Shown in pieces: positions 1-8,533 of a DNA stretch of 64,000 nucleotides. The DNA comes from Arthrobacter sp. ISL-65 (GTDB taxonomy: Bacteria > Actinomycetota > Actinomycetes > Actinomycetales > Micrococcaceae). Position 1 is the stretch's first letter; each line of letters starts with the position of its first letter. The position numbers and the translations under genes are program-made. The stretch is taken from the NCBI RefSeq assembly GCF_018613795.1, contig NZ_JAGGPN010000049.1, forward strand, positions 1 to 64,000, read 5' to 3'. The notes under the pieces were generated by a model, which saw only the letters and a list, made by a program, of their open reading frames with translations, was not told the origin of the DNA and ran no database searches.

Positions 1-93
1 AATCACCACAAGAACCCAAGCAACCCTTACCGGAACGGGATGGGGCGCCCTGGGCCGAGCTTTTGACCCAGCGGTTGCAGCCGGTTGGAAAAG

Positions 94-381
94 TCAGTTG
101 GTTATGAAGCCGGATAGGTCGACGTGGCGAAGGCCCTGTGCAAGTTGTTCCTGTTTGCCCCCTAGGACCTGAACGCCCCAGTCCCATTCCAGGTATCGTA
201 CGGTCCGGGCGGCGATGTCCTCCATCGTTCGACCTTTGACCAGCCCGGAGATGGCGCGGTCGACCCCAGTGTCATATTCAGATTCGGGGAACCATGTGCC
301 GCCAAATCCCAGTCCTGCAGGGTCTGTCTCAAGGAATACGCGGCGGACCACCTCTCTGAGTCTCGGAATTCTCGTGTCCAT
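94..381 (-). CDS. Small hypothetical protein, distantly DUF1871-like
   Basis: The 95-residue product has no signal peptide or membrane segment. A strong ribosome site (AAGGAG) lies about nine bases before the ATG. Its layout (RLRE near the N-terminus, then DP, then P-x-SEYD, then a tryptophan-rich end with WDWG) follows the DUF1871-like protein at 4377-4679 (RLRE, HD, PDSEYD, WFG). I infer it is a divergent member of that dispersed family. Function is unknown. It lies in an array of small orphan genes on the same strand. Confidence 0.6.
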   Translation of the reverse strand: MDTRIPRLREVVRRVFLETDPAGLGFGGTWFPESEYDTGVDRAISGLVKGRTMEDIAARTVRYLEWDWGVQVLGGKQEQLAQGLRHVDLSGFITN

Positions 382-423
382 CGGATCATTCTCCTTGGGT
401 AATCTCCATCCCCACTGCCGTGG

Positions 424-891
424 CTACAGCATTTTCTGCTTCGGGGGTGCCCAGCTCGGGACGGCCGCCAGCAATCGGGCAGCACCAGCTAGCACTTCCT
501 CATACTCCGACAGTGTGAAGGTAAATGTACCGAGCTCCTCAATAGGGTCAGTCAGCTTGAAGCCATCTTTCCAAGCCCAGTCGCTCCACGTGATGGTCCC
601 TGCCTCGCGCTCGATGCGTGCTCCGATGCCGAAACAGTCCAAATCACCGCACCTGCAGATGTACATCGCGGCACGGCCGTCCTCGTACTCGGCCGCACCA
701 ATTCCTAGGAGGCGATCGATCTGTTCGTCCAGGCTGAAGTGCTCCCACTCAGGTTGAAGTCTCGTAGGCAGCCGGTCTGATCCTTTCCCCAGGACGCGTT
801 CAATAGGGGATTTCCCGTCCATCAGGAAATCCAGAAATGGGATGGGCACCCTCCAGCTGCGGCTCTGTGAGACATAGGTTTCCATCGTCAT
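424..891 (-). CDS. Hypothetical cytoplasmic protein with CxCG motif
   Basis: The 155-residue product is acidic. It has a central CRCGDLDCFGIGARIE motif followed by ITWSDW, a pattern I associate with uncharacterised actinobacterial proteins that may bind metal through the clustered cysteines (inference). The frame stays open up to 954, but the upstream stretch looks non-coding, so the ATG at 891 was chosen; an ATG six bases downstream is an alternative. No clear ribosome site decides. It is followed at 42 bases by the small gene at 94-381 and may share a transcript with it. Confidence 0.6.
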   Translation of the reverse strand: MTMETYVSQSRSWRVPIPFLDFLMDGKSPIERVLGKGSDRLPTRLQPEWEHFSLDEQIDRLLGIGAAEYEDGRAAMYICRCGDLDCFGIGARIEREAGTITWSDWAWKDGFKLTDPIEELGTFTFTLSEYEEVLAGAARLLAAVPSWAPPKQKML

Positions 892-1211
892 CAGCGAAGG
901 CTGCAGTGCGAGCTTGTGCCGGTGGGCTGAGGACGTCATGCACTTAGTATCCATGAGGTGCCGGTCCGCACAGCCGATGCCAACGGTCGCGGAAAGAGCC
1001 GTCCCTATTGGAACTATGGCATGCAGCCTGCCGGAAAAAACGAGGGGATTCCTGACAGTATCGACTGCAGTCCTCGCGTCCTGAGGTCAACCTGGACCGG
1101 GACACTTGCGCTTGGTTTTTCCCTTCCTGGCCGCAACTGCCCCCTTCACCTGTTCCGAACAGGCTGGTCGTGAGAAAGTGTGGGTCGTAGCCAAGGAAAG
1201 GCAAAGACGCA

Positions 1212-1538
1212 GTGAAATGGTTTGGCAAGGAACCAAGAGCAGCGGCGATTTCGTTCGAACTCGAAGCGATCGCCAATTGTTCCGTTCACCCTAAGTTCCT
1301 TGATGAGGCGGTAGTATCCGCGGCCAAGGTTGACGACATGTACCTGAATTTCTCAGATCATTTGCACGACTTCGTTGACGCTGTGGAAGAAAAGCTTGCA
1401 GCAGATGGATGCCTGGACGCTTCATTCGTACGAAGTGAGTGGGCGCAGCATGTCGGTAGGCTTCCAAAGGATTTCGTTCCTATTCGGATTGCGCAGATTC
1501 ATTTCCAGCGTCTGGTCAACGTACTAGCAACGTCCTGA
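1212..1538 (+). CDS. Hypothetical protein
   Basis: The 108-residue product reads from a GTG start, with AAGG a little over ten bases upstream. It is soluble and predicted helical, with moderate codon bias, and has no recognisable domain. It stands alone, diverging from the small genes at 94-891. The frame is open and the composition protein-like, but expression is unproven. Confidence 0.5.
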   Translation: MKWFGKEPRAAAISFELEAIANCSVHPKFLDEAVVSAAKVDDMYLNFSDHLHDFVDAVEEKLAADGCLDASFVRSEWAQHVGRLPKDFVPIRIAQIHFQRLVNVLATS

Positions 1539-1789
1539 CTCACACGGGCGCTTCCCGAGACGTTCCCAAACACGGTCGCGGACTGTAGCCTCAGCTCATG
1601 TCGGAAATGTAGGCGACCAAAGGCGAACCCTTCGTGGCACACATTGCCAGCCCCCCGGCTGCCAGGCCGACCGGAAGCGGTCCGCCCGCACATCGTCCCA
1701 CTAGCCGGGTTGCTGCCGACCCCGACGCTTCTTACGTCCATACGCGGAACCTCGAGCGGTCAAGGATGCATCGCCGCACGGGGCAGGCA
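1539..1789. other. Intergenic stretch
   Basis: No convincing gene was seen on either strand between the hypothetical gene ending at 1538 and the terminator at 1790. Short open frames here have no ribosome site and look like composition shadows. Confidence 0.5.
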
Positions 1790-1829
1790 AAGCGGTGCCC
1801 CGCCTCCCCCTGGGAGCGGGGCACCGCTT
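1790..1829 (-). terminator. Strong hairpin terminator
   Basis: A perfect 14-bp inverted repeat (1790-1803 pairing with 1816-1829) surrounds a 12-base loop, directly after the stop of the minus-strand AMIN-like gene. On the minus strand it is followed by only a weak T stretch. It probably ends transcription of that gene. Confidence 0.75.
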
Positions 1830-1847
1830 CTCATATGGCTGTAGCTG

Positions 1848-2399
1848 TCACCATTGGTGGGCAACGTCAATCACGAGCCTGGATCCGTTGCCGGGACCGG
1901 CAAGGGTGAAGACCTTGAACGGCAGCCGGGCGCGGACGCCGACGCCCAGAGTGGTACGGCCCTCGAAGCTGCCAGCCCAGGCAACCTGCCGGAACGTCTG
2001 GTACTTCGAAACGTTGGTCACCTCGGAGCGGTTGGCCGGCACGAAGGTGGCCTTGCCCGTGGCGCTGTCATAGCTGGGCGAGTGGGTGGTGACCTGCAGG
2101 AATGCGCCGCCCCGCAGCTTGATGGGCAGCCCGGACCCGTCCTGTACAACCTTCGAGACGTAGCGGACGTTGTAGCCGGTTGCCTTCCCCTTGATGTCGA
2201 TTACCAGGCGGTCGAAGCAGTAGTACTTTCCCGAGCGAACATTGGTTACTGATGCCGCGCTCATGGCCTGGTTGGACTTGGCAAGTGAGCCCCAAGCCAG
2301 TCCGCAGTAGGAAGGGGTTGCGGAGGCGGCCCCCGGAACCAGCAGGCCCAGCCCGAGTGTCATGATGATGGCTGTCAGCCAGGCACTTACTTTTTTCAT
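1848..2399 (-). CDS. Secreted AMIN-like domain protein
   Basis: The 183-residue product starts at the ATG of MKKVSAWL. It has a classical signal peptide: two lysines, a hydrophobic core of about 20 residues and an A-S-A cleavage site near residue 27. The mature part contains C-GLAWGS, YYCFDRLVIDI and a C-terminal GSRLVIDVAHQW. This beta-rich pattern matches the AMIN-like family of secreted actinobacterial proteins, thought to act at the cell surface; no enzymatic residues are evident. Upstream residues in the open frame are ignored because the signal peptide fixes the start. Confidence 0.8.
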   Translation of the reverse strand: MKKVSAWLTAIIMTLGLGLLVPGAASATPSYCGLAWGSLAKSNQAMSAASVTNVRSGKYYCFDRLVIDIKGKATGYNVRYVSKVVQDGSGLPIKLRGGAFLQVTTHSPSYDSATGKATFVPANRSEVTNVSKYQTFRQVAWAGSFEGRTTLGVGVRARLPFKVFTLAGPGNGSRLVIDVAHQW

Positions 2400-2937
2400 G
2401 TGGGTACCCCTTTCGGGTGTGAGTGATTGGATGACTCCAGCGTAGGAGCGCCAAAAGCCCGACACGAGGGATGTTTCCGGTTCTTCGTGCAACCGTTAAA
2501 TCGCCGGGAAACCGATCACGGAAGCGTAAATCTGGGGCGTATTTCGGGGCCGTCGAAAGACGTTTGTGACCCTTTCTCCATTTGCCAGTTATCGCCCGTA
2601 ACGGTCCCATACGCGCCGGAAGGCAAGGGTAGGCGACTTCGGATCCTGCATCGGCACTTGGGCACCCTATCCGTGTACCGGAGGTCCAGTCAGGAGGCCA
2701 TGATCCTGGAGGGTCCTCCGAGGACGCTGGCGGCTGGCACGATGCCTGTGACCTTCGCGGAGTGGTCGAGCGCGCCCAGCCAGTTGGTTGGTCGGATCGC
2801 AGTTTCAAGCTTCATCGTGCACGGATCTTCTCGCTTGGGCTGCGCGGGTAGGCGTGAGCGCTCATCTCGGCTGCCATGGGCGCATTTGACTCGTGGTCCG
2901 GATGCGGGAAAGGGTGTCCGCCGGGCCCGGCGCTCTG
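2400..2937. other. Long intergenic stretch
   Basis: About 540 bases with no supported gene. Open frames on both strands lack ribosome sites and protein-like composition. The last part is GC-rich with short direct repeats of a GGGCCCGGCG-type word and leads into the dispersed repeat at 2938. Confidence 0.5.
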
Positions 2938-3120
2938 GGGGAGTGCGTTCCGGGCCCGGCGTTCTGAAGCTCGGGTGCGCGGCCACTTCAGCTTCAGGGA
3001 CGAGATCAGTGTGCGCCCCTGAAGCTATGAAATTCGGGGTTCTTCCTGATAGCTGGAGTGCGTTTTTACCCCACATATGGGGGAGACAGCAGGGCGCCTT
3101 CAAGGTTTGCCCAGGCTTAT
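2938..3120. repeat. Dispersed repeat, copy A (HA-gene 3' flank)
   Basis: This segment aligns by eye over about 180 bases with 19858-20035. Shared blocks are GCGTTCCG, CCCGGCG.TCTGAAGCTC, GTTCTTCCTGA/GTCTTCCTGA, a CCCC-N6-GGGG hairpin and CAAGGTTT.CCCA. Copy A also has a 10-bp inverted repeat (2990-2999 with 3017-3026) absent from copy B. The repeat overlaps the last codons of the helicase-associated-domain gene, so it may be a conserved 3' flank that travels with that family. Confidence 0.7.
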
Positions 3121-3803
3121 GGAAGCTGCTGCGCCGTTCTCGCGCGGCTTCCTGCCCCGCTGCCGTCCGGCCTGCCAGCCCGGCAATGCCTCATCCAGCG
3201 CTTGCTCCTTGGCTCCATCCAGTTCGCCGCGGTGCAGTTTGGCCCGCTGGGAGTGCAGCCACACACCGAGGTCATGCTCCAGCCCCGCCACAGTGACCTT
3301 GTGGCGGGGCCAGTCGTTGCCGGCGTCCCGGTAGACGACCAGGGCCTCGAGCCGGTCGTGCCACCGTGCCTCGTCGGCGTCTGTCCGCGGGGGAGTCTGC
3401 CAGCCAGGAAGCACGGCCAGACCGTCGCGGCAGGCCGGGGCGAGCGTTCCGGCCCGGGCATCTTCGCGGCGCCGCTGCAGCCAAGCAGCCAGGGTCCGTT
3501 CCGCTGTGCTTTCCGCGGTCCGGGACGGATACCGGCCCCTCTCCTGGACCATGGCCATCAGCTGCCGCATCCGCTCCAGGCCCTGCGCAGACTCTCCATG
3601 GCTGGTTTTTAGGGCGGCGGCCGACTCGTGCGCGTCATGCAGCTCAGGGTCGGCGGCCCGGGCAATAGCAAGGTGGTAAGCGACGGTCTTTGGTGCTGCT
3701 CCAACCAGGTTCGCGATCTGTCCGCGGTAAGGCCGCCGCGGTACATCAGGACCCACTCCTGGTTCGGAGCACGGTTCCGTTTCGTCGCGGCCATGGCCAC
3801 CAT
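3100..3803 (-). pseudogene. Helicase-associated (HA) domain protein, frameshifted
   Basis: The N-terminal part (MAATKRNRAPNQEWVLMYRGGLTA) and the remainder (QIANLVGAAPKTVAYHLAIARAADPEL onward) lie in different frames joined near 3720; one missing base explains it. The intact protein would be about 230 residues: an HTH-like N-terminus, then HA-type units with W...RLEALVVYRDAGNDWPRHK and LEHDLGVWLHSQRAKL. HA domains are DNA-binding modules found in multicopy actinobacterial genes. Start at 3803 or the ATG at 3794. A remnant of the same family lies at 7561-7734. Either a true pseudogene or a sequencing deletion. Confidence 0.75.
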
Positions 3804-3888
3804 CCTGCCATTGGTGCGGAACAAACTGCGGTGAGACCAGCACAACGACTCGCCCGCCGCACAAGAGATGTGGGCTCTCGCAGGACGC

Positions 3889-4308
3889 CTAGATGTGCCA
3901 GGTGACGGAGCGGCGTTTCGCGCGCACTCCGGCGATGAGGATCAAAGAGACAAATGAGGCTATTCCCGCTACGCCAATTGCCATGCGAGTCCAAGATGGC
4001 AGGCCCCACAAGTCATAGGCTGGCGACAGCATCCCAAAGACCCCGGAGATCAACATATAGCCTCCTCCTGCTGCCAGAATCACTGACGAAATGATGAGCA
4101 CCCACACTCTGGCCATCTGGAGCTTGGGTGCGAAGTTATCCGCGTATTGGCTTGGAGTCCCGAAGGCGGCGGTGGGGTCCTCGCCGGAGTCGGCGACAAG
4201 GCTTTGGACTTCGCGCACGATCCGTGTTGCTGCTGTTGCAGGAACACCCCGGAGTTCGAGTATTTCAGTCAGCTCTGCCGCATACTCTTCTTGCCTTGAT
4301 TCAGTCAC
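3889..4308 (-). CDS. HAAS-type signalling membrane protein
   Basis: The 139-residue product begins with a soluble helical module (residues 1-60, ELTEILELRGVPATAATRIVREVQ) ending in FGTPSQYADNFAP. This is the usual HAAS/DUF1700-like pattern, which pairs with PadR-type regulators. Two membrane segments follow, at about 66-86 and 103-125. No PadR gene is adjacent here, which is unusual for the family. Located in the membrane; role probably signalling or regulation (inference). Confidence 0.7.
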   Translation of the reverse strand: MTESRQEEYAAELTEILELRGVPATAATRIVREVQSLVADSGEDPTAAFGTPSQYADNFAPKLQMARVWVLIISSVILAAGGGYMLISGVFGMLSPAYDLWGLPSWTRMAIGVAGIASFVSLILIAGVRAKRRSVTWHI

Positions 4309-4376
4309 GAGCGCGGCTTCCTTTCCTTGATGTCTGTCGTGCGTCGGTCTGCGGAAACAAGCTGGCCCCCGACCTG

Positions 4377-4679
4377 TCAGGTGCCGCGGGCCTGCAGGGC
4401 GGCCAGCAGGTCATCGGCCAACGCCGTCATGGCCGAAGTCGGCCGTTCCGGTTCGTCTGCACCATCGCCGAACCATTTGTGCCAGACGCCGGCGACAACG
4501 TCCGGCGTGATGGCAGTGCCTCCTTTGATGAGGGTGACTAAGTCCTTCATCTCCGGGTCGTACTCGCTGTCGGGCGCACCGTGGGTCATGACGACGGCCA
4601 GGTCGTGGGCGTTCAGGATTTCGGTGACGGCCTCGCGGAGCCGGCTGTCGGTAGGGTTAGTGATGTCTATTGGCGCCAT
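4377..4679 (-). CDS. DUF1871-like small protein, intact copy
   Basis: The 100-residue cytoplasmic protein has the ordered motifs RLREAVTEILNAHD, GAPDSEYDPEM, ITPDVVAGVWHKWFGD and a C-terminal helix. The GAP-xEYD-E plus KWFG layout resembles DUF1871 (recalled, not searched). It is the best-preserved member of a family represented at 94-381, 14892-15240, 18694-18798 and 20122-20240. Function is unknown; repeated small orphan proteins of this kind are often immunity-like, but nothing here proves that. Confidence 0.7.
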   Translation of the reverse strand: MAPIDITNPTDSRLREAVTEILNAHDLAVVMTHGAPDSEYDPEMKDLVTLIKGGTAITPDVVAGVWHKWFGDGADEPERPTSAMTALADDLLAALQARGT

Positions 4680-4741
4680 TCTAGAAGCATTCGGATCTTC
4701 AGGCGCCTGAGAGACGGGGCAATGTGCCTGGTAAATGCGAC

Positions 4742-5185
4742 ATGGGGGACACTTTGAAAATCGTGCTGTACATCATCTGGACACTGTTCGCCGCGGCTGC
4801 CGCGGCTGCCTGCATTCACGCACTGCGGAAGACGCAGGCCCAGGAACGGCGGATCGAAGGCTGGCCAAAGGTCGAAGCCACTGTCACCGGCAGCCGTACG
4901 GGCTGGACTTCAGGTGTTGGCAACGCGACCCCCAGCCTGCGCTACCGGCCGACGTACCAGTTCACCGGACCGCAGGGAGTCCTCTACGTCGGGGAATCCG
5001 AAATCACGCAGGTCAGGCGCCCCGTTCCCGGTTCGGTGCTGGAGGTGGCATACAACCCCGCCGATCCCGGCCAGTCATTCCAGGTCGATTACCCGTCCAA
5101 GCAGGTGCTTGGCTGCCTGGCCCCGTTCTTCGCGGTGTTCGCAGTGGTCTCGTTCTGGTTCATCGGGGTCTTTCCGGTCGGTTAA
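4742..5185 (+). CDS. DUF3592 membrane protein
   Basis: The 147-residue product has an N-terminal membrane helix (LKIVLYIIWTLFAAAAAAACI), a central beta-rich domain with YRPTYQFTGPQG and VLEVAYNPADPGQSF, and a second membrane helix ending WFIGVFPVG. This is the DUF3592 arrangement, with a soluble domain between two membrane helices. A GTG at 4724 in the same frame is an alternative start. It is the intact version of copies decayed at 6221-6294 and 16973-17458. A DUF805-type C-terminal tail follows at 5196. Confidence 0.8.
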   Translation: MGDTLKIVLYIIWTLFAAAAAAACIHALRKTQAQERRIEGWPKVEATVTGSRTGWTSGVGNATPSLRYRPTYQFTGPQGVLYVGESEITQVRRPVPGSVLEVAYNPADPGQSFQVDYPSKQVLGCLAPFFAVFAVVSFWFIGVFPVG

Positions 5186-5195
5186 TTTGGAGCGA

Positions 5196-5280
5196 TCGCA
5201 CCAGCATCCTTGGTGGCCGGAGGGCCCACGTGCGTAATGGGAGACCCGTGAGGGCGTCCCGCAACAAGTACGCCTGGTGA
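5196..5280 (+). pseudogene. DUF805 C-terminal tail remnant
   Basis: The frame encodes DRTSILGGRRAHVRNG then RPVRASRNKYAW and a stop. It matches the extreme C-terminus of the DUF805 protein at 15333-16030 (RTSILGGRSAH, SVRASRNKYK) in both protein and DNA. No start or membrane domain is present, so it is the tail of a lost DUF805 gene, left eleven bases after the intact DUF3592 gene. Confidence 0.7.
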
Positions 5281-5318
5281 GCACGGATGGCAGCCGGCCG
5301 TGAGCCCAGAGAAGTCTT

Positions 5319-5591
5319 CTAGGTACTCCGTTCGCCGTTCGCCGGGAATTCTCGGAGTATCGCAGCCACGGCGCGTACAGCAGCCGGATCGTGGGCCCAT
5401 GGGGTCCCCGTGCGGGTGCAGGCGTGGAAGCTCATCACCTTAGAACCCTGGGCGGCTTGCGTCAGTTCGGCCCAGGCCTCCTGCAGGTCCTCGCTCTGTG
5501 CCAGCGGGGTAGCCTCGCACGTGCCTGCGGGCTCGGGCGCCGAGATGCCTGTGGCTTTGGTCCTACGGTGAAATAGATGTTTGAGGCTCAT
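5319..5591 (-). CDS. Small hypothetical protein
   Basis: The 90-residue product is preceded by a strong ribosome site (AGGAGGG about seven bases before the ATG), which supports expression. It is basic at the N-terminus (MSLKHLFHRRTKAT), alanine-rich, and contains SFHACTRTGTPWAHDPAAVRAVAAILREF. No family was recognised and no membrane segment is seen. It follows the lipoprotein gene at 5634-6176 on the same strand, 42 bases away, suggesting a shared transcript. Confidence 0.65.
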   Translation of the reverse strand: MSLKHLFHRRTKATGISAPEPAGTCEATPLAQSEDLQEAWAELTQAAQGSKVMSFHACTRTGTPWAHDPAAVRAVAAILREFPANGERST

Positions 5592-5633
5592 GTCTGTCTC
5601 CCTCCTGACAGTGCCTGGTGGGTGTGACTCCGT

Positions 5634-6176
5634 CTAGGAGGCTGGAACCATCCAAAAGCCAGCGACGGCGGCACGGCGCTCTTCTGTGGTTGTGGGAACG
5701 AGATGAGCGAAGACCGGGCCTGTCTCCAGGTTTACGATCATGCCCCCGGTTCTTCCGCACTTCAGGGCGAGTTCGTAGTTTGTTCCTCCTCGGCGGTCAG
5801 GCTGCGCGATGAGGAGGGATGCTTCCGTGACACCTACGCATGAAGAGGTGACCATGTAGCTTCCTTTAGGTAGGCCAGACAGTGAGGTGCGGTGCCCGTC
5901 GCCACTAAGTCCACCAGAGCCGCCCAGCACAAGGTCAGAGGGCCTGGGGCCGAGGATCCGGTTCAGTTGCGTCTGGTTGCTTGCCTGTTCCCTGGCAAGG
6001 GCGGGATCGGCTGTGGGCTGGCGGGGCGGGGAGGTGCGGGATGTCGAGGCCGGCGGGGCAGTCGCAGGGCCCGCCTCGTCGTCCGTGTACGCGCAGGCAC
6101 TCAAGACACCTGCCGAACCGGCAAGGACCAGCACCAATGCCATGCCGCCGGCCCGTTTCCCCCCAAGGAACCCCAT
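5634..6176 (-). CDS. Putative lipoprotein
   Basis: The 180-residue product has a lipoprotein signal: KRAGG, a hydrophobic stretch, and the lipobox LSAC with the modified cysteine at residue 28. A Pro/Thr-rich linker follows, then a compact domain with GSYMVTSSCVGVTEASLLI and CGRTGGMIVNLE; its two cysteines may form a disulfide outside the cell (inference). No enzymatic motif is seen. It is likely membrane-anchored on the outer face. Probably co-transcribed with 5319-5591. Confidence 0.75.
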   Translation of the reverse strand: MGFLGGKRAGGMALVLVLAGSAGVLSACAYTDDEAGPATAPPASTSRTSPPRQPTADPALAREQASNQTQLNRILGPRPSDLVLGGSGGLSGDGHRTSLSGLPKGSYMVTSSCVGVTEASLLIAQPDRRGGTNYELALKCGRTGGMIVNLETGPVFAHLVPTTTEERRAAVAGFWMVPAS

Positions 6177-6220
6177 GCCCGAAGCCTACCGGCATGCGCA
6201 CGGGTGAGCTACCGGTGCCG

Positions 6221-6294
6221 GGCTGCCTGATCCCGCTCTTCTCGATGTTCGCGCTGGCCTCGCTCTGGTTCATCGGAATCTTCCCCTCCGCTAA
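6221..6294 (+). pseudogene. DUF3592 C-terminal remnant
   Basis: This stretch encodes GCLIPLFSMFALASLWFIGIF, matching the last membrane helix of the intact DUF3592 protein at 4742-5185 (GCLAPFFAVFAVVSFWFIGVF). Nothing upstream belongs to the family, because the 5' side is occupied by the lipoprotein gene on the other strand. It is a clear truncated duplicate. Confidence 0.7.
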
Positions 6295-6323
6295 TCGGAA
6301 CTGCCCCATGCCACACTGGCTTC

Positions 6324-6545
6324 ATGGAGGAGATCATCACCTATCCCCAGCCACCTGACCTTCCCGCCGAGAAGATTCGGGCGCTGATCGACTATGCGGA
6401 CCGGATGGCCGCGTCCATGGAAGCTGAAGTGGACATGATTCGCAGGGCAGGCAAGGCATCACCGGAACACGACCTGGGCGAAATCATCGAAGGCTGGCGG
6501 TTCACGTCCCTGGCGATTAGGGAAAGCTACGACGGCCGACTCTAA
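6324..6545 (+). CDS. Small hypothetical protein
   Basis: The 73-residue acidic helical protein contains LPAEKIRALIDYADRMAASMEAEVDMIR and LGEIIEGWRFTSLAIRES. It is soluble, probably a short coiled-coil or helical hairpin. No family was recognised. It starts 29 bases after the DUF3592 remnant and precedes the frameshifted gene at 6630. Confidence 0.6.
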   Translation: MEEIITYPQPPDLPAEKIRALIDYADRMAASMEAEVDMIRRAGKASPEHDLGEIIEGWRFTSLAIRESYDGRL

Positions 6546-6629
6546 TCGGCGCCGGACGCATGCCTGACGAGTTCGGCAGCACGCGGCGGTGGTCCTCAAC
6601 ACTCTCGCACCCCGGGAGGAGCTGGAGCC

Positions 6630-6915
6630 ATGACAGCTCCAACGGTGGAGGCGGCCATCCATGAACTGATGGATCTCGCCTGGAATGTTGTTTACGACCT
6701 GCTAGCCGAGCGGGGACTGTTCGGTGACGGATTGTTCGTCGAGGAGTACACCGGCATCCACTCCTGGCTGGACGGGCCCGTCCGGTACACCGTCGTCCAT
6801 TCCCGCAAGGTCGCGGTCCTGTTCGTGGACACCCGGCCGGTAGACGCGATCGTGTTCCCATCACGACCTGCTCGGCGCCGACGACCCGAAGAGCTTTTTC
6901 AGCGTTCCGGAGTAG
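6630..6915 (+). pseudogene. Hypothetical protein, frameshifted near the 3' end
   Basis: A strong ribosome site (GGAGGAG) precedes the ATG. The first ~76 residues (MTAPTVEAAIHELMDLAWNVVYDLL...) are protein-like; then the frame runs into arginine-rich nonsense. Removing one base near 6861 restores HDLLGADDPKSFFSVPE and a stop at 6915, giving a product of about 94 residues. Function unknown. Recent decay or a sequencing insertion. Confidence 0.6.
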
Positions 6916-6952
6916 GCCCCGGCCGGCGCTTAGGCTGGCAGCGCGGCGGAGC

Positions 6953-7122
6953 CTAGTAGAAGGAAATGAGTTCTACGAGTTCTCCGACGCGGTCCTCGGG
7001 GTAGTTCGGGCGATGTCTGCCTGCGTGACGATACCGACCAGGTCATGGCCATCGATGACCGGCAGCAGACGGACCTGGTGCTCGCCCATGGTCCTGATCG
7101 CCTCTTCAATGGAATCGTCCAA
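6953..7122 (-). pseudogene. CBS-domain remnant
   Basis: The minus strand encodes DDSIEEAIRTMGEHQVRLLP, then VIDGHDLVGIVTQADIAR and a short tail with a stop at 6953. This is the second half of a typical CBS-pair protein, with the V-DG-x-LVGIVT-x-xDI core. An in-frame stop lies just upstream of the conserved part, so the 5' half is missing. Not translatable as a whole. Confidence 0.75.
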
Positions 7123-7218
7123 TCATGGATGCTTGTCAGATGCTAAGCACGCTGACCATCCTCAGACTATGACCGGTGATAACCGGCCTGCAGCTAGCTG
7201 ACAAGAAAGAAGCGCGCC

Positions 7219-7503
7219 ATGGGAATCCTCGGATTTCTCATTCTGGGCCTGATCGCGGGAGCCATCGCGAAGGCCATCCTGCCCGGACGGCAGGGCGGCG
7301 GGTGGCTGGTAACCCTGCTCCTTGGCGTTGTTGGAGCGATCCTCGGCGGGTGGATCGGCTCACTCATCTTTGGCGGGGGCCTCGGAAGTTTCTTCAACCT
7401 CCGTACCTGGCTGCTGGCCATCCTGGGATCCGTCATCGCCCTGGGAATTTTCGCCGCCACAACGGGCGGAAGGCGGGGGATTTTTTCCCGGCGGAGGATC
7501 TGA
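7219..7503 (+). CDS. GlsB/YeaQ/YmgE-family membrane protein
   Basis: The 94-residue product has three hydrophobic stretches (about 3-20, 29-53 and 62-82) and the glycine-rich signatures GLIAGAIAK, GGGWLVTLLLGVVGAILGGWIG and GRRGIFSRRR. These are typical of the transglycosylase-associated/GlsB stress-response family of small inner-membrane proteins. A purine-rich AAGAAAG lies upstream of the ATG. The family is linked to general and envelope stress; the exact role is unknown. Confidence 0.85.
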   Translation: MGILGFLILGLIAGAIAKAILPGRQGGGWLVTLLLGVVGAILGGWIGSLIFGGGLGSFFNLRTWLLAILGSVIALGIFAATTGGRRGIFSRRRI

Positions 7504-7560
7504 ACGGGCCCCACTGCGGTCCCTACAGCGAAATGGCGCCGCGGCGACACCTCGCAATAA

Positions 7561-7734
7561 GGGCATGGGGCAAGTGGCTTTCTGCCGGTCGGTCAGCACG
7601 GCAGTGTCCAGAGCGCCGCCTTTTACTTTGAGGTGGCCGCGGCGCAGCTTGAACCGTTGGGCGTGCAGCCAGATACCAAGGTCGTGCCTCTTCGCCGATA
7701 ATTTCGTCTGACCACCCAATCGTTCCACCTGCTG
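7561..7734 (-). pseudogene. Helicase-associated domain remnant
   Basis: The minus strand encodes HDLGIWLHAQRFKLRRGHL and ALDTAVLTDRQKA, matching the last HA unit of the gene at 3100-3803 (HDLGVWLHSQRAKLHRGEL, ALDEALPGWQA). The preceding residues are shifted between frames and the 5' region is gone. It is wedged between the GlsB-like gene and the LysE-type exporter. Confidence 0.7.
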
Positions 7735-7778
7735 GGCGGGATTCCATGCGCCACGGCGGGGCACTTTATGATTTTGGG

Positions 7779-8417
7779 ATGGTCACTCTGAGTCAAGCCA
7801 CCGTCATGGCTCTTGCCTGCGTAGTGCTCATCGCCGTTCCGGGTCCGAGCGTGCTCTTCGTGGTGGGGCGGGCCCTCAGCCACGGCCGCGCGAATGCCTT
7901 GGCCAGTGTCGTGGGCAATGCCATCGGCTGCTACCTGGTTGGGGTCGCCATTGCCTTTGGTCTCGGTCCTTTGTTGGAACGCTCGGAACTGCTCTTCCAG
8001 TCCATCAAGTGGGCAGGCATCCTCTACCTGTTCTGGCTGGGATTCCAGGCACTCCGGCACGCGGGCCCCGCATCCGACGCGCCAGAAGTCACCGCCCGGG
8101 TCGAAACTCCCTTGGCTGCGGTCCGTGCCGGCACGATCGTGGGCCTGACCAACCCCAAGAGCTTCGTCCTCTTCACCGCGATCGTCCCGCAGTTCATCGC
8201 CCCCTCGGCAGGCAACGCCACTGCCCAGATCCTTATCCTGGGTATCGTCCCGCTATTGATCGGGCTGATCACCGATACCGCGTGGGCTCTAGCCGCCGGC
8301 CGTGCTCGCAGCTGGCTCGCCAAGTCTCCGCGCCGCATGACGACCTTCGGCCGGATCGGTGGCTTGTCGATCATCGGCGTCGGGGTCTCCGCCGCAGTGA
8401 CCGGCAACGGCCACTGA
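7779..8417 (+). CDS. LysE/RhtB-family amino-acid exporter
   Basis: The 212-residue membrane protein has about six hydrophobic helices. It carries the family signature PGPSVLFVVGRALSHGRANALASVVGNAIG near the N-terminus and GLTNPKSFVLFTAIVPQF in the middle. The family exports amino acids or derivatives; the substrate cannot be told. The ATG at 7779 (MVTLSQA) is preferred over 7746 because family members begin about eight residues before the first helix. It stands alone among decayed genes. Confidence 0.85.
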   Translation: MVTLSQATVMALACVVLIAVPGPSVLFVVGRALSHGRANALASVVGNAIGCYLVGVAIAFGLGPLLERSELLFQSIKWAGILYLFWLGFQALRHAGPASDAPEVTARVETPLAAVRAGTIVGLTNPKSFVLFTAIVPQFIAPSAGNATAQILILGIVPLLIGLITDTAWALAAGRARSWLAKSPRRMTTFGRIGGLSIIGVGVSAAVTGNGH

Positions 8418-8533
8418 TCCTTTGCTTCTTCGGCCCTTGACGGCGGCCCGCGCGGACGCCGTCGGCGTTTGAACGGAAGGGCGACCTTTCTAGCTTTCCG
8501 GCAGAGCAACCTCACGATTCCGACTGGAGGCAA